Assembly (NCBI GenBank): GCA_000242935.3
Contig: CP007053.1
Span: 930,001-994,000 of the forward strand
Length of the DNA: 64,000 nt
Reading direction: 5' to 3'
Origin: Opitutaceae bacterium TAV5
GTDB lineage: Bacteria; Verrucomicrobiota; Verrucomicrobiia; Opitutales; Opitutaceae
This document shows positions 1-7,676 of this stretch, piece by piece. Positions within the stretch are counted from its first letter, which is position 1. Each line of letters begins with the position of its first letter. The notes under the pieces were generated by a model, which saw only the letters and a program-made list of their open reading frames with translations, was not told where the DNA came from and ran no database searches. The position numbers and the translations under genes are program-made.

Positions 1-71
1 CACCGGTCCGGCCGGGAGCGCCGGCAACCGGAGGCGGAACGCCCGGCCGTTTCGAAAGCGATTTTCTCTGG

Positions 72-1724
72 ATGCCGGAAGCTCTCCGCAAACGGCACAT
101 CGGCGAGTCGAGCATCAAACTCGCCACCGAGTACTACAACCAGCGCGGCCGCCGCATGAGTTTCGGCGCCGTGCTGGTCGAGCTGGGCATCGTCACCCCG
201 ACCAACCTCACCCAGCTCATCGCCTCCCATCACGGACTGCCCACGACCAGCCTGGCCAACATCCGCATCCCGGCCGACGTCACCCGGATCATCCCGCCGA
301 CCATCGCCCGCCGCTTCCGGGTGGTCGTCCTGCGGCGCACGGGCAACAAGGTGGCCCTGGCGGTCAGCGATCCCTCCATTCCCGGCTTTTCGGAAGTCAT
401 CTCCATCCTCACGCGTCACGGCATCAACGAGATCGATTACCACATCGCGGCCGATGCGGAGGTCCTCGCCAAACTTGACGAACTCTTCGCAACCAAGGCC
501 GATGTTTCCGATCCCGGCCGTTTCTTCGACCTGCTCGTCACCGACGCCGTCAACATGGGCGTTTCCGACATTCACGTCGTACCCGAAGAAACGCTGACCC
601 AGATCAAGTTCCGCATCGACGGCGTCATTCACCCTTACCGCGTCGTCGACGGCGCCGTGCGCGAATCCATCGCCGCCCGCATCAAGATGAAGGGCAACCT
701 CGACATCGCCCTGAAACACATCCCCCAGGACGGCCGCGCCAAGCTCGTCCTCGCCGGCAAGAAAATCAATCTGCGTTTCTCCTCCCTGCCCACGCTCTTC
801 GGCGAGAGCATCGTCATCCGTATCCTCGACCAGTCCAAAGGCATCGTGCCGCTGGAAAGGCTCGGCATGCTCGACGACACCAAGGCGGCCATCCTCGCGG
901 CGGCCAACGCTCCCTTCGGCTTCACCTACTTCGTCGGCCCCACCGGCTCCGGCAAGACGACTTCACTCTACTCCATCATCAACACCCTCGACGTCACCAA
1001 CTACACCATGATGACGCTCGAGGACCCCATCGAGTACGAGTTCCGCAACATCCGGCAGACCGAAGTCACCGAGTCGCTCACCTTCGGCCTCGGCCTCCGC
1101 TCCCTGCTCCGCCAGGACCCCGACTACATCCTCGTCGGCGAGACGCGCGACAAGGAGACGGCCGAGCTCTCCATGCGCGCCGCGCTCACCGGCCACACCG
1201 GTTTTTCCACCCTTCACGCCAACACCGCGCTCGGCGGCATCGCCCGCCTCATCGATATCGGGGTGGAGCCGAGCATCATCATCGGCGCGGTCAATCTCTT
1301 CGTCTCCCAGCGCCTCATCCGCCGCCTTTGCGAGTGCAAGGAACCGCACCCGCAGAGCGCCGCGCTGGCCGAAATCCACGGCATCCGGCTCGAGCCGGGC
1401 CAGAGCCTCTGGCGCCCCAGGCCGGGCGGCTGCCCGAAATGCAACGGCAACGGCTACAAGGGCCGCGTCGGCCTCTACGAATGCCGCCCGGTCGAGCCCT
1501 TCGCCGACGTGATCGTGCGGCTGGGCAAGGACGCCCTCCGCGAGTGCGAGGCACTCGCCCGAAAACTTTGCGCAACCGAAACTGAACAAACGGGAAGTTC
1601 GATTTTCCGCACCCTGCGACAGGACGGCTTCATCAAGGCCGCCCAGGGGCAGACTTCCATCGAGGAAGTGATCGCGCAAACGGAGTCGGAAGACCCCGGT
1701 CCCGGAACAACACAACAAAGATAA
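72..1724 (+). CDS. gspE: GspE/PilB-family secretion ATPase
   Basis: Cytoplasmic hexameric ATPase that powers assembly of a pseudopilus or type IV pilus-like fibre; 550 residues from this ATG. An N-terminal GspE-N-like domain (about residues 1-150) precedes the ATPase core. Visible motifs are Walker A GPTGSGKTT (289-297), the Walker B region ILVGETRD and the His box GHTGFSTLHANTA. A four-cysteine zinc site typical of the family is present (C420, C422, C454, C457). The frame stays open to the left edge of the window without another ATG, so the true start could lie upstream. The next gene begins one base after the stop, so the two are co-transcribed. GspE versus PilB cannot be decided by sequence alone; the neighbours (GspL, GspM, GspC and GspF-like) favour a type II secretion-like role. 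Confidence 0.93.
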   Translation: MPEALRKRHIGESSIKLATEYYNQRGRRMSFGAVLVELGIVTPTNLTQLIASHHGLPTTSLANIRIPADVTRIIPPTIARRFRVVVLRRTGNKVALAVSDPSIPGFSEVISILTRHGINEIDYHIAADAEVLAKLDELFATKADVSDPGRFFDLLVTDAVNMGVSDIHVVPEETLTQIKFRIDGVIHPYRVVDGAVRESIAARIKMKGNLDIALKHIPQDGRAKLVLAGKKINLRFSSLPTLFGESIVIRILDQSKGIVPLERLGMLDDTKAAILAAANAPFGFTYFVGPTGSGKTTSLYSIINTLDVTNYTMMTLEDPIEYEFRNIRQTEVTESLTFGLGLRSLLRQDPDYILVGETRDKETAELSMRAALTGHTGFSTLHANTALGGIARLIDIGVEPSIIIGAVNLFVSQRLIRRLCECKEPHPQSAALAEIHGIRLEPGQSLWRPRPGGCPKCNGNGYKGRVGLYECRPVEPFADVIVRLGKDALRECEALARKLCATETEQTGSSIFRTLRQDGFIKAAQGQTSIEEVIAQTESEDPGPGTTQQR

Positions 1725-1725
1725 A

Positions 1726-2562
1726 ATGAAACGTAACATCAAATCCACCAAGGGTTTTACCCTTGTCGAAATGCTCGGCGTGCTCGCCATCATCGCGATC
1801 CTCATCTCGGTGATCGCGGTCGGCGTCATGTCGGCCATCAACCGCGCCCGCATCGTTGCCACGACGGCGAACTTCAAGAACATCGAGACGGCTGTTGTCG
1901 GCTATGTGGCCCTCAACACCTCCGGCGGCACCGTGCCTCTCACCGAGGCCAGCGGTACCTCCGCTTCGGACGGCGTTCCGCTCCTGGACGGCACCAACGG
2001 TGTCACCTATGTGGCCGACTCCAGCGGGTACTACACCCTCAACCAGGTGCTGATTTCCGCCGGTCTGCTCGACAACAACATCTCCTGGCGCGTGGGCAAG
2101 GACGGGCTCACCCAGGTGAATCTCGGCAACGAGAAGGTCTTCCGCCTCAGCAAGGTGGCGTTCAATGATACCTCCAGCGGTAACCCGCCTTCCGGTTCGG
2201 GTAACAACTGGGATGACTATAACCGCGCCGAAGCCTGCAAGGTGGCTGCTGCCGGAACCTTCTTCGACGATGCCGACGATCCCACCACGTTCGGTACCAC
2301 TCCCTTCGACGATGTTGCGGCCACCGGCCTGAACTTCCTCCTTGACGGCAAGACTCCCCTGAAAGCCTCCCGCGTTGCCTACGTGGTGCTCAAGGGCGTT
2401 TCCTACAAGGATGCCACCAAGCTCTCCCAGGAGATCAACGGTGCTCTCGATGACTCCGAAGAGAGTCCGCTCGAAGACCAGTTCAAGGGTCGCTTCATCT
2501 ACCAGGCGGGAACCGATGCCACCGATCCCGTCGACTGCTACTACTACCTCGCCAGCTTCTGA
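1726..2562 (+). CDS. Type II secretion pseudopilin-like protein
   Basis: Prepilin-like protein of 278 residues. A short basic leader ends at Gly10 and is followed by FTLVEM, with Glu at +5 of the mature protein, and then a hydrophobic helix of about 20 residues. This is the class III signal cut and methylated by prepilin peptidase (not in this window). The remainder is a Thr/Ser/Asp-rich globular head with several Tyr residues. It is longer than a classic GspG (about 140 residues), so it may be a lineage-specific major pseudopilin. It starts one base after the ATPase stop. A strong hairpin follows its stop, which could raise the amount of this message relative to downstream genes. Confidence 0.85.
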   Translation: MKRNIKSTKGFTLVEMLGVLAIIAILISVIAVGVMSAINRARIVATTANFKNIETAVVGYVALNTSGGTVPLTEASGTSASDGVPLLDGTNGVTYVADSSGYYTLNQVLISAGLLDNNISWRVGKDGLTQVNLGNEKVFRLSKVAFNDTSSGNPPSGSGNNWDDYNRAEACKVAAAGTFFDDADDPTTFGTTPFDDVAATGLNFLLDGKTPLKASRVAYVVLKGVSYKDATKLSQEINGALDDSEESPLEDQFKGRFIYQAGTDATDPVDCYYYLASF

Positions 2563-2586
2563 TCCCTCCCCGGGTTCGGAACAACC

Positions 2587-2610
2587 GCTCCGGGGCACCC
2601 GCCCCGGAGC
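2587..2610 (+). promoter_or_regulatory. Intergenic hairpin after pseudopilin gene
   Basis: A perfect 10-bp stem (gctccggggc, 4-base loop, gccccggagc) lies in the 84-base gap between the pseudopilin stop and the GspL-like start. There is no T-run after it, so it is not a classical intrinsic terminator. It could attenuate read-through or protect the upstream message from 3' decay, a common way to make more pilin than machinery. The fold is seen in the sequence; the role is inferred. Confidence 0.5.
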
Positions 2611-2646
2611 CGGTTTCCGGCGACTCCCCCCCTCCCGTCCTCCTCC

Positions 2647-4080
2647 ATGCAACACAGCATCATCATCTGGGAAAAAAGCGCCTGGTGCCAGATCCCCGGC
2701 AAGGGATGGACGCGCCTGCACCTGTCGCGCCTGGAGGATATCGCCGCCGTGGTTCAGGAACACTGCGCGAAGGGCGACAGCCTGACTTTCCTCTACGACC
2801 CCGAGATTCTCCAGACCGAGTTCACCGAATGCCCCTTCGGCGGGCGAACCGTCATCCGGGAAGCGCTTTCCTCAACCCACGAAAGTATTGCCAATCCCCA
2901 TACAGCCTGGTGCTACCAGGTTCCCTGGCCGCTTTCCGCCACTTCCGGCGGCAACCAGGGCACATTCTGTTCCTACGAGACCACGCCCTCCCTGCATCTG
3001 ATCAACCAGACGCTTGGCGATCTCGGCTATTCGGTTGCCGGCGCCTTTCCCATGGCGAGCGTCACCACGCACGGTGGCTTCGCGGCTGGCAGAACCAGCG
3101 TCCTGCTGGTCGTCGATCCGCAACAAGGCCAGGCCTTCGTCTACATTTTCGCGGCCAACGGCGTGCGCGCCTGCCGCAAGCTGTACGGCGCCGGGCGCGC
3201 CGATTACGACATCTGGTCCGCGATCAGCATGGTGCTGGGCGAATACGGCGTCACGCTGGAGGATGGCGGCCAGCGGCCCTACATCCGCATCTACCAGGCC
3301 CCCGGCTGCGACTGCAAGACCCAGTGTCCCTACTGGGATATCTTCAAGGCGCAGGCACAGGTCGAACTCCTCGATTTCGGTTCGCTGGCCACGCTCATCC
3401 GACGCATCCCTTCCGGCCACAGCAGCAGTCTGCTGGCCGATTTGCCCCGCGCCATCCGTCTGGATCGCGGCATGCGAATCGCCTCGATCGTCACCGGCAT
3501 CCTCGTCCTCGGTCTGGCCGGCTATGCCATTTTCGATCTGGGCAAGGAGCGGACCGCCATCTCCGCCAAACGCAAGCAGGAGAACCTGGCCCAGCAGCAA
3601 AGAAACCATCTGCAGGACAACCGGCTCGAGATCGACAACCTTCGCCGTCTCTATTCCCAGGACATTTTCGAGTACTCCAGAGGACGCGTCGCACTGATGG
3701 AAAGCCTGGCGACGGCCATTCCGCGCGAGGCCACCCTGATCTCTGTCCGGGCAGGCGGGGAACCTCCCGCCGTCTTCGACATCCGGGGAGTCTTCTGGAA
3801 CCGGAATGTCGAAGCGGCCTCCGCCCGCGGCAAAAAGGGCGCGCCTGCCGGCGACAGCGCACCGCTTGCAGGTATCAAGAGCACACTCGAAAACACCGTC
3901 CGGGGTCTGCTGGTGAATCCCGAAAGCACGCAGTTCACCGGCGGCTCCGGGGATTTCGTGCTCACCGGCACCACTCCCCTGCCCGAACTCGGAGCGGCTC
4001 CGAAAACGGAGGCGGGCGCGCCCGCCCCGGCAGCCACCAACAGAAAGCGCACGGTTTCTCTCCCTACCCGGCAACGTTGA
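2647..4080 (+). CDS. GspL-like (PilM/PilN-like) assembly platform protein
   Basis: Inner-membrane platform protein, 477 residues, that would link the GspE ATPase to the periplasmic machinery. The N-terminal about 270 residues look like the degenerate actin-like (PilM/GspL cytoplasmic) fold. One clear transmembrane helix follows at about 278-298 (IVTGILVLGLAGYAIF). A Lys/Gln-rich coiled coil and a periplasmic ferredoxin-like PilN/GspL domain (MESLATAIPREATLISV) come next, then a low-complexity Ala/Pro tail. A cysteine cluster CDCKTQC sits in the cytoplasmic half and is not typical. The 3' end overlaps the next start as ATGA. The family assignment rests on topology, order and the weak PilN-like pattern rather than a diagnostic motif. 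Confidence 0.68.
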   Translation: MQHSIIIWEKSAWCQIPGKGWTRLHLSRLEDIAAVVQEHCAKGDSLTFLYDPEILQTEFTECPFGGRTVIREALSSTHESIANPHTAWCYQVPWPLSATSGGNQGTFCSYETTPSLHLINQTLGDLGYSVAGAFPMASVTTHGGFAAGRTSVLLVVDPQQGQAFVYIFAANGVRACRKLYGAGRADYDIWSAISMVLGEYGVTLEDGGQRPYIRIYQAPGCDCKTQCPYWDIFKAQAQVELLDFGSLATLIRRIPSGHSSSLLADLPRAIRLDRGMRIASIVTGILVLGLAGYAIFDLGKERTAISAKRKQENLAQQQRNHLQDNRLEIDNLRRLYSQDIFEYSRGRVALMESLATAIPREATLISVRAGGEPPAVFDIRGVFWNRNVEAASARGKKGAPAGDSAPLAGIKSTLENTVRGLLVNPESTQFTGGSGDFVLTGTTPLPELGAAPKTEAGAPAPAATNRKRTVSLPTRQR

Positions 4081-4652
4081 TGAAAATAGCGACCAAAACA
4101 CGCACTCTCTATTGCGCGCCTGTCTGGGTCGCGGCGCTTCTGGTTGCCGTCGCGTCATGCGCGGGGATCGCCACCTGGTACTCCCTGGCGAAACGCGCCA
4201 ACAAACAGGAATCCGCCCGGATGGAGCGTTCGGTAAAAAATCTCAGGCTGGAGGTGGCCAACCTCCAGCAGGGCTACTCCGACCAGATCGTGGAAAACGT
4301 GCAGACTGAAACCCGGAAGATCCACGAATCCATGATGACCGGGGAAGAGGTGGACCGCCTCGTCTCCGGCCTGCGCACCGCCTGGCGCGTCGTGCCCCTG
4401 TCCGAGGAAGCCAACGCGCAATATATCCATCGCCGCTACCAGATCGCCCGCGGGAGCGCTCCCGTCGGCATCTGGGCCGAATTGCAGGCCCTGTTTCACA
4501 AGCTGGGGACAATGCCGGCCGTCAGCGTGGATGCTTTCGACATCCAGACCTCGGGCGACAGCCGCAAACGCGAGTTCAGCCGCATCACCCTCGATCTCTC
4601 GATCTACGTCCGCAAGACCGGCGAGCCGCCGGGTTCCCCGTCGCCGATATGA
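4080..4652 (+). CDS. GspM/PilO-like inner-membrane protein
   Basis: Protein of 190 residues with a short cytoplasmic N-terminus, one transmembrane helix (about 13-33, VWVAALLVAVASCAGIATW), a coiled coil (about 40-75) and a periplasmic domain ending in beta-rich sequence (ITLDLSIYVRK). This is the GspM/PilO layout, and it directly follows the GspL-like gene, as usual in such operons. The start ATG at 4080 overlaps the preceding stop (ATGA), indicating translational coupling. No enzyme motif is expected. The assignment is from topology and context. Confidence 0.66.
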   Translation: MKIATKTRTLYCAPVWVAALLVAVASCAGIATWYSLAKRANKQESARMERSVKNLRLEVANLQQGYSDQIVENVQTETRKIHESMMTGEEVDRLVSGLRTAWRVVPLSEEANAQYIHRRYQIARGSAPVGIWAELQALFHKLGTMPAVSVDAFDIQTSGDSRKREFSRITLDLSIYVRKTGEPPGSPSPI

Positions 4653-4674
4653 TTCGCAACTCCGGATTTTTTCT

Positions 4675-5367
4675 ATGAAACGACCGCCACTCATCCATCT
4701 GCCACTTGCGTTCCTGGCGTGTGCAATCGCCGGTTCGCCGGTTTCCGCGCAGACCGGGAGCGGAGCGGCCGGGCCCCGGCTCAGCCTGCCGGCTGTCATC
4801 CGGACAACGGGGGATCTTGCGGACGAGACCGGCAACCGCCCGATAGCCGTTTCCGGCCCAACCGGCCTGCCAGAGAACGCCGCGCCCGCTTCGGCCGGGC
4901 AAGTCGCCGTTGCTCCGGACGGCGGATCCGCGCATCCGGCGCAGACCGTCGCCGCGGCCGCCTCCCCGCAACCCCCCGCATTTCCCGATCTGCCGCTCCT
5001 GCCCGACAACACCGGCCTCACCAGCCCGGCGATGGAACAATCCCGGGCCCTCCGCGAAGAGATGATCGGCCGCATGCGCCGCAGCGTGGAGCAGATTGCC
5101 TCCGAATACGGCAACCCGGTTTTCACCCAGATTTTCACCAACGACACCGTCCGCGCCCAGCTCCTCCGCGAGCGCATGTATCTGCTGACCCACTTCGATG
5201 CGCTGGCCGCGAAAATCGAGGAACTCACGAAAGAAAAGGCAGCCGCCGAGCAACAGGCCGAGACAGCCCGCCGCCGTCTCGAATCGCTTCGCACCGAGGC
5301 AAGCGAACTCAGGCGGCGCAACAACGAACTCCGCAGCGGCGCAGCGCCCCGAGCGACCACGCCATGA
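4675..5367 (+). CDS. Secreted coiled-coil protein of the secretion operon
   Basis: Unrecognised protein of 230 residues. A signal peptide is predicted by eye, with cleavage near VSA-Q (25/26). An Ala/Pro-rich linker follows (about 30-115), then a helical domain and a long Glu/Lys/Ala/Arg coiled coil (about 175-220). The start at 4675 was chosen because it begins the signal peptide; upstream codons in the same frame belong to the shadow of the GspM-like gene. Its stop overlaps the next ATG (5364) as ATGA. Location and coiled coil suggest a periplasmic structural accessory of the pseudopilus machine, but no family was recognised. Confidence 0.7.
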   Translation: MKRPPLIHLPLAFLACAIAGSPVSAQTGSGAAGPRLSLPAVIRTTGDLADETGNRPIAVSGPTGLPENAAPASAGQVAVAPDGGSAHPAQTVAAAASPQPPAFPDLPLLPDNTGLTSPAMEQSRALREEMIGRMRRSVEQIASEYGNPVFTQIFTNDTVRAQLLRERMYLLTHFDALAAKIEELTKEKAAAEQQAETARRRLESLRTEASELRRRNNELRSGAAPRATTP

Positions 5368-6968
5368 GCCTCCGCTCCACCGGACGTCTTCACCAGGTAG
5401 CCCTCCCTCCCGGAATCATGAACGAACCCAACCAGATCACCGAAACCGTAATGAGCCTGATGCACCAGTGCATGGTGCTCAACGCCACGGATGACCAGTC
5501 GCCCGAACAGCGCCGGGACAACTTCCTGTCCGAACTCGTCGTGCTCGGAGCCGACGTCCGCACCCTTTCACCCACCGCCTGGCACGTCATGGACCGCGAA
5601 AGCGGTGAAGACTGCATCATCGAAGAACACGAAGGAATCTATTATGTCGAACGCACCCGGACAACTGACCCAGTTCCAGCAAAAAGCGCAACTCCGCCTC
5701 CAGGAGATGGAAGTCGAATGGAGACGGACCCTCTTCGAGAGGTTTCGCCACATCTGCCGCGAGGAGATGATGGACGTCATGAAGACGTTGCTGGATACGA
5801 TGCACACTCCGCAGGCTCTGGAGCAGAAGCTCGAGGAGCTGCGCCGCACCAGCGAGATGGCTCAGGACGGGATGCAGACGATGCTGGCCCGGACCTGCGA
5901 GGAAGTGCAGGGCCTGGCGACGAAGCTCGATTCGCAGACGACGATCGATACGGCTCCGCTGGCAGCGGTGACGAAGGAGACTTCGGAACGGCAGGAGCAA
6001 CTGGCGAAGCAGACCATGTCCCAGCAGGAGAAGACCAGCAAGCTGATCCAGGAGGACGTGCGCAAGTCGGCCGAGGTGATGCGCAAGGCAGTCCGGAAAG
6101 CGTCCCTGCTGACAGCGGGGATCACGATCGTGGTCTTTCTGGGAGCGATTGCGGCCCTGAAATTTGTCGGCGGGGGCTTCAACCTGGTGAGCAATGCCGA
6201 GATGACAGCCCAGCGCAACGTGCAGAAGAAGCTGGAGCAGGAGATTGCGCAGAAGACGCTGGCCAACGGGACGCTCGAGGAGAAGAAGGACGCGCTGGAA
6301 ACCGAAATCCGGAATCTGGAGGGGAGACGCGACGCCCTGCTGGCGGAGATGAAGCAGACGACCGGAGCGCAACGGGAAGCGACCGCCAACCTGGCGGCGA
6401 CGCAGCGACTGGTCAGCCAGCTCCAGCAAGTCGAGGACCAGTTCCGGTTCAAGCTGGTGAAGGGGGAGGACGGCGGAGTGTTCGTGGAGATACCGGAGGA
6501 CGCGAAGCCGTTCCTGTATCAGGACAGGAATTACATCCAGGTGAAGTAGCCGGAACGGGTGACGAAGGCGACGGCGACGGCTCTGCCGGCCGGCAGGGAT
6601 TGCTGCCCCTCCGTCTCGACAACGATGACATTCACGATTGCCTGCGCGCCCAGCAGCGGGTGTTCAAGGCGTTGCTCGGCACCATCACCGAGGCATGCGA
6701 CGACGTTTACTCCGCCTTGCTGCGCCTGCAGCGCCAGCGCCAGGAACTTTCGGCCGACAAGCCGGTGGTGGTGACGGCGCGCAAGAAAACCCGCGCCCGC
6801 CCGGTCGCCGGCGAGGCGACCACGGTCCGGAAATCCTCCGGGACGAAGAGCCGGGCGAAAATCGTCCCGGCCAAATCCGCTCCCGCCCGGAAAGGCCGGA
6901 AAAAGGAAACACCGCAGCCGGAGCTGCCCCTGCGGGGCAGGACAGTTCACAGGAAAAATGCACGATGA
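5364..6968 (+). CDS. Continuous open frame of two apparently real ends
   Basis: This frame is open for 534 codons from an ATG coupled by ATGA to the upstream stop, and ends in an ATGA overlap with the next gene (6965). Its first about 95 residues (alternative ATG at 5418, MNEPNQITETVMSLMHQ) and its last about 120 residues look like natural protein. The middle is a Gly/Asp/Ala/Arg-rich stretch fully overlapped by a better coding frame (5644-6549). Most likely there are two separate short genes, one starting at 5364/5418 and one ending at 6968, joined by chance absence of stops. A long real overlap or a sequence error that removed a stop are alternatives. Reported so that the N-terminal gene is not lost. 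Confidence 0.35.
   Translation: MSLRSTGRLHQVALPPGIMNEPNQITETVMSLMHQCMVLNATDDQSPEQRRDNFLSELVVLGADVRTLSPTAWHVMDRESGEDCIIEEHEGIYYVERTRTTDPVPAKSATPPPGDGSRMETDPLREVSPHLPRGDDGRHEDVAGYDAHSAGSGAEARGAAPHQRDGSGRDADDAGPDLRGSAGPGDEARFADDDRYGSAGSGDEGDFGTAGATGEADHVPAGEDQQADPGGRAQVGRGDAQGSPESVPADSGDHDRGLSGSDCGPEICRRGLQPGEQCRDDSPAQRAEEAGAGDCAEDAGQRDARGEEGRAGNRNPESGGETRRPAGGDEADDRSATGSDRQPGGDAATGQPAPASRGPVPVQAGEGGGRRSVRGDTGGREAVPVSGQELHPGEVAGTGDEGDGDGSAGRQGLLPLRLDNDDIHDCLRAQQRVFKALLGTITEACDDVYSALLRLQRQRQELSADKPVVVTARKKTRARPVAGEATTVRKSSGTKSRAKIVPAKSAPARKGRKKETPQPELPLRGRTVHRKNAR
5644..6549 (+). CDS. Membrane-anchored coiled-coil protein
   Basis: Unrecognised protein of 301 residues. The start is well supported: a gaagga ribosome-binding site lies 7 bases before ATG 5644. 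It has a long cytoplasmic helical/coiled-coil part (1-150), one transmembrane helix (about 155-175, LLTAGITIVVFLGAIAALKF), a second long coiled coil (about 190-260, EEKKDALETEIRNLEGRRD) and a short beta-rich C-terminal domain (FVEIPEDAKPFLYQDRNYIQ). Codons favour G in third position, slightly unlike the C-ending bias of neighbours. By position it is probably an inner-membrane spacer or regulator of the secretion machine; no family was recognised. Confidence 0.75.
   Translation: MSNAPGQLTQFQQKAQLRLQEMEVEWRRTLFERFRHICREEMMDVMKTLLDTMHTPQALEQKLEELRRTSEMAQDGMQTMLARTCEEVQGLATKLDSQTTIDTAPLAAVTKETSERQEQLAKQTMSQQEKTSKLIQEDVRKSAEVMRKAVRKASLLTAGITIVVFLGAIAALKFVGGGFNLVSNAEMTAQRNVQKKLEQEIAQKTLANGTLEEKKDALETEIRNLEGRRDALLAEMKQTTGAQREATANLAATQRLVSQLQQVEDQFRFKLVKGEDGGVFVEIPEDAKPFLYQDRNYIQVK
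6600..6968 (+). CDS. Small basic helical protein
   Basis: About 122 residues if it starts at TTG 6600; GTG 6660 would give about 102. No in-frame ATG is available, so the start is uncertain. A helical segment (QRVFKALLGTITEACDDVYS) is followed by a Lys/Arg/Ala-rich tail (KKTRARPVAGEATTVRK), which could bind nucleic acid or simply be disordered. The stop overlaps ATG 6965 of the next gene as ATGA, the same coupling seen twice upstream, which is the main reason to accept it. No family was recognised. It shares its frame with the open frame starting at 5364. Confidence 0.45.
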   Translation: MLPLRLDNDDIHDCLRAQQRVFKALLGTITEACDDVYSALLRLQRQRQELSADKPVVVTARKKTRARPVAGEATTVRKSSGTKSRAKIVPAKSAPARKGRKKETPQPELPLRGRTVHRKNAR

Positions 6969-7657
6969 TGATCTTCCGGTCCGTCAGTCCTGGACGCCTC
7001 GTCGCGGTTTGCGCCGGCATCGCCCTTCTGGCCTGTGATGCCGGAGCGGATACGTTTGGCCGCGCTCCTGTCCGGAGTTTCGGTCTGGAGGCTCCGCCGG
7101 CTCCGGAGCCGGTCGAGGACCGTTCCGCGGCGATCGTCAGGAACGCCGCGAGATCCGTCCGCGCGTTTTCCGACGAGGTGCTTCAACCCGGACGTGGCGG
7201 GCGTGTGGAGCTGTTCAGCATTTCCCGCCTTTCGCCCGAGGACGTGAAAAATCCCTTCGAAATCCGGGTGCATGTGCTCGTCGACACGAAGGAAATCCGC
7301 GTGGAAATCGGCGGTATCGTCGAAGGAACCGGCGGGCAGAACAATACGGCCATCATCCGCGTGGAGCCGCCCGCCATTCGTGATCGCAACGATCAGCAGG
7401 AACCTTCCGGAGAGGATGATCTGGCCGCGCAGACCCGGACGGCGCGCGGGGCAAGAAAAGCTCCGGCCGGCAGGAAAGCCCCGGCCCGGCAAGAGCCGGT
7501 GGGCACGCGCCGGGTTTGTTCGGCGGGCGACACGATCGAGGGTTTCCGGGTCGAGGATATCCGCCGCGATTCGGTCGTCCTGTATCACCAAGGAAAATAC
7601 ATCGAGGTCCCGCGAGGGGAAGCGGTGACCGTCTGCATTCCGCTTTCGGTGCTCTGA
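6965..7657 (+). CDS. GspC/PilP-like periplasmic protein
   Basis: Protein of 230 residues with an N-terminal signal sequence (VAVCAGIALLACDAGA, possible lipobox-like Cys), a linker, a central domain (about 65-130) and an Ala/Lys/Arg-rich disordered stretch. The C-terminal segment SAGDTIEGFRVEDIRRDSVV resembles the small beta HR/PilP domain of GspC and PilP proteins, which links the platform to the outer-membrane secretin. The start overlaps the previous stop (ATGA). The gene for GspF follows after 19 bases. The domain call rests on this short pattern plus context. If correct, a secretin should exist elsewhere in the genome. Confidence 0.6.
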   Translation: MMIFRSVSPGRLVAVCAGIALLACDAGADTFGRAPVRSFGLEAPPAPEPVEDRSAAIVRNAARSVRAFSDEVLQPGRGGRVELFSISRLSPEDVKNPFEIRVHVLVDTKEIRVEIGGIVEGTGGQNNTAIIRVEPPAIRDRNDQQEPSGEDDLAAQTRTARGARKAPAGRKAPARQEPVGTRRVCSAGDTIEGFRVEDIRRDSVVLYHQGKYIEVPRGEAVTVCIPLSVL

Positions 7658-7676
7658 ACCGGGGAGACATATCGCG

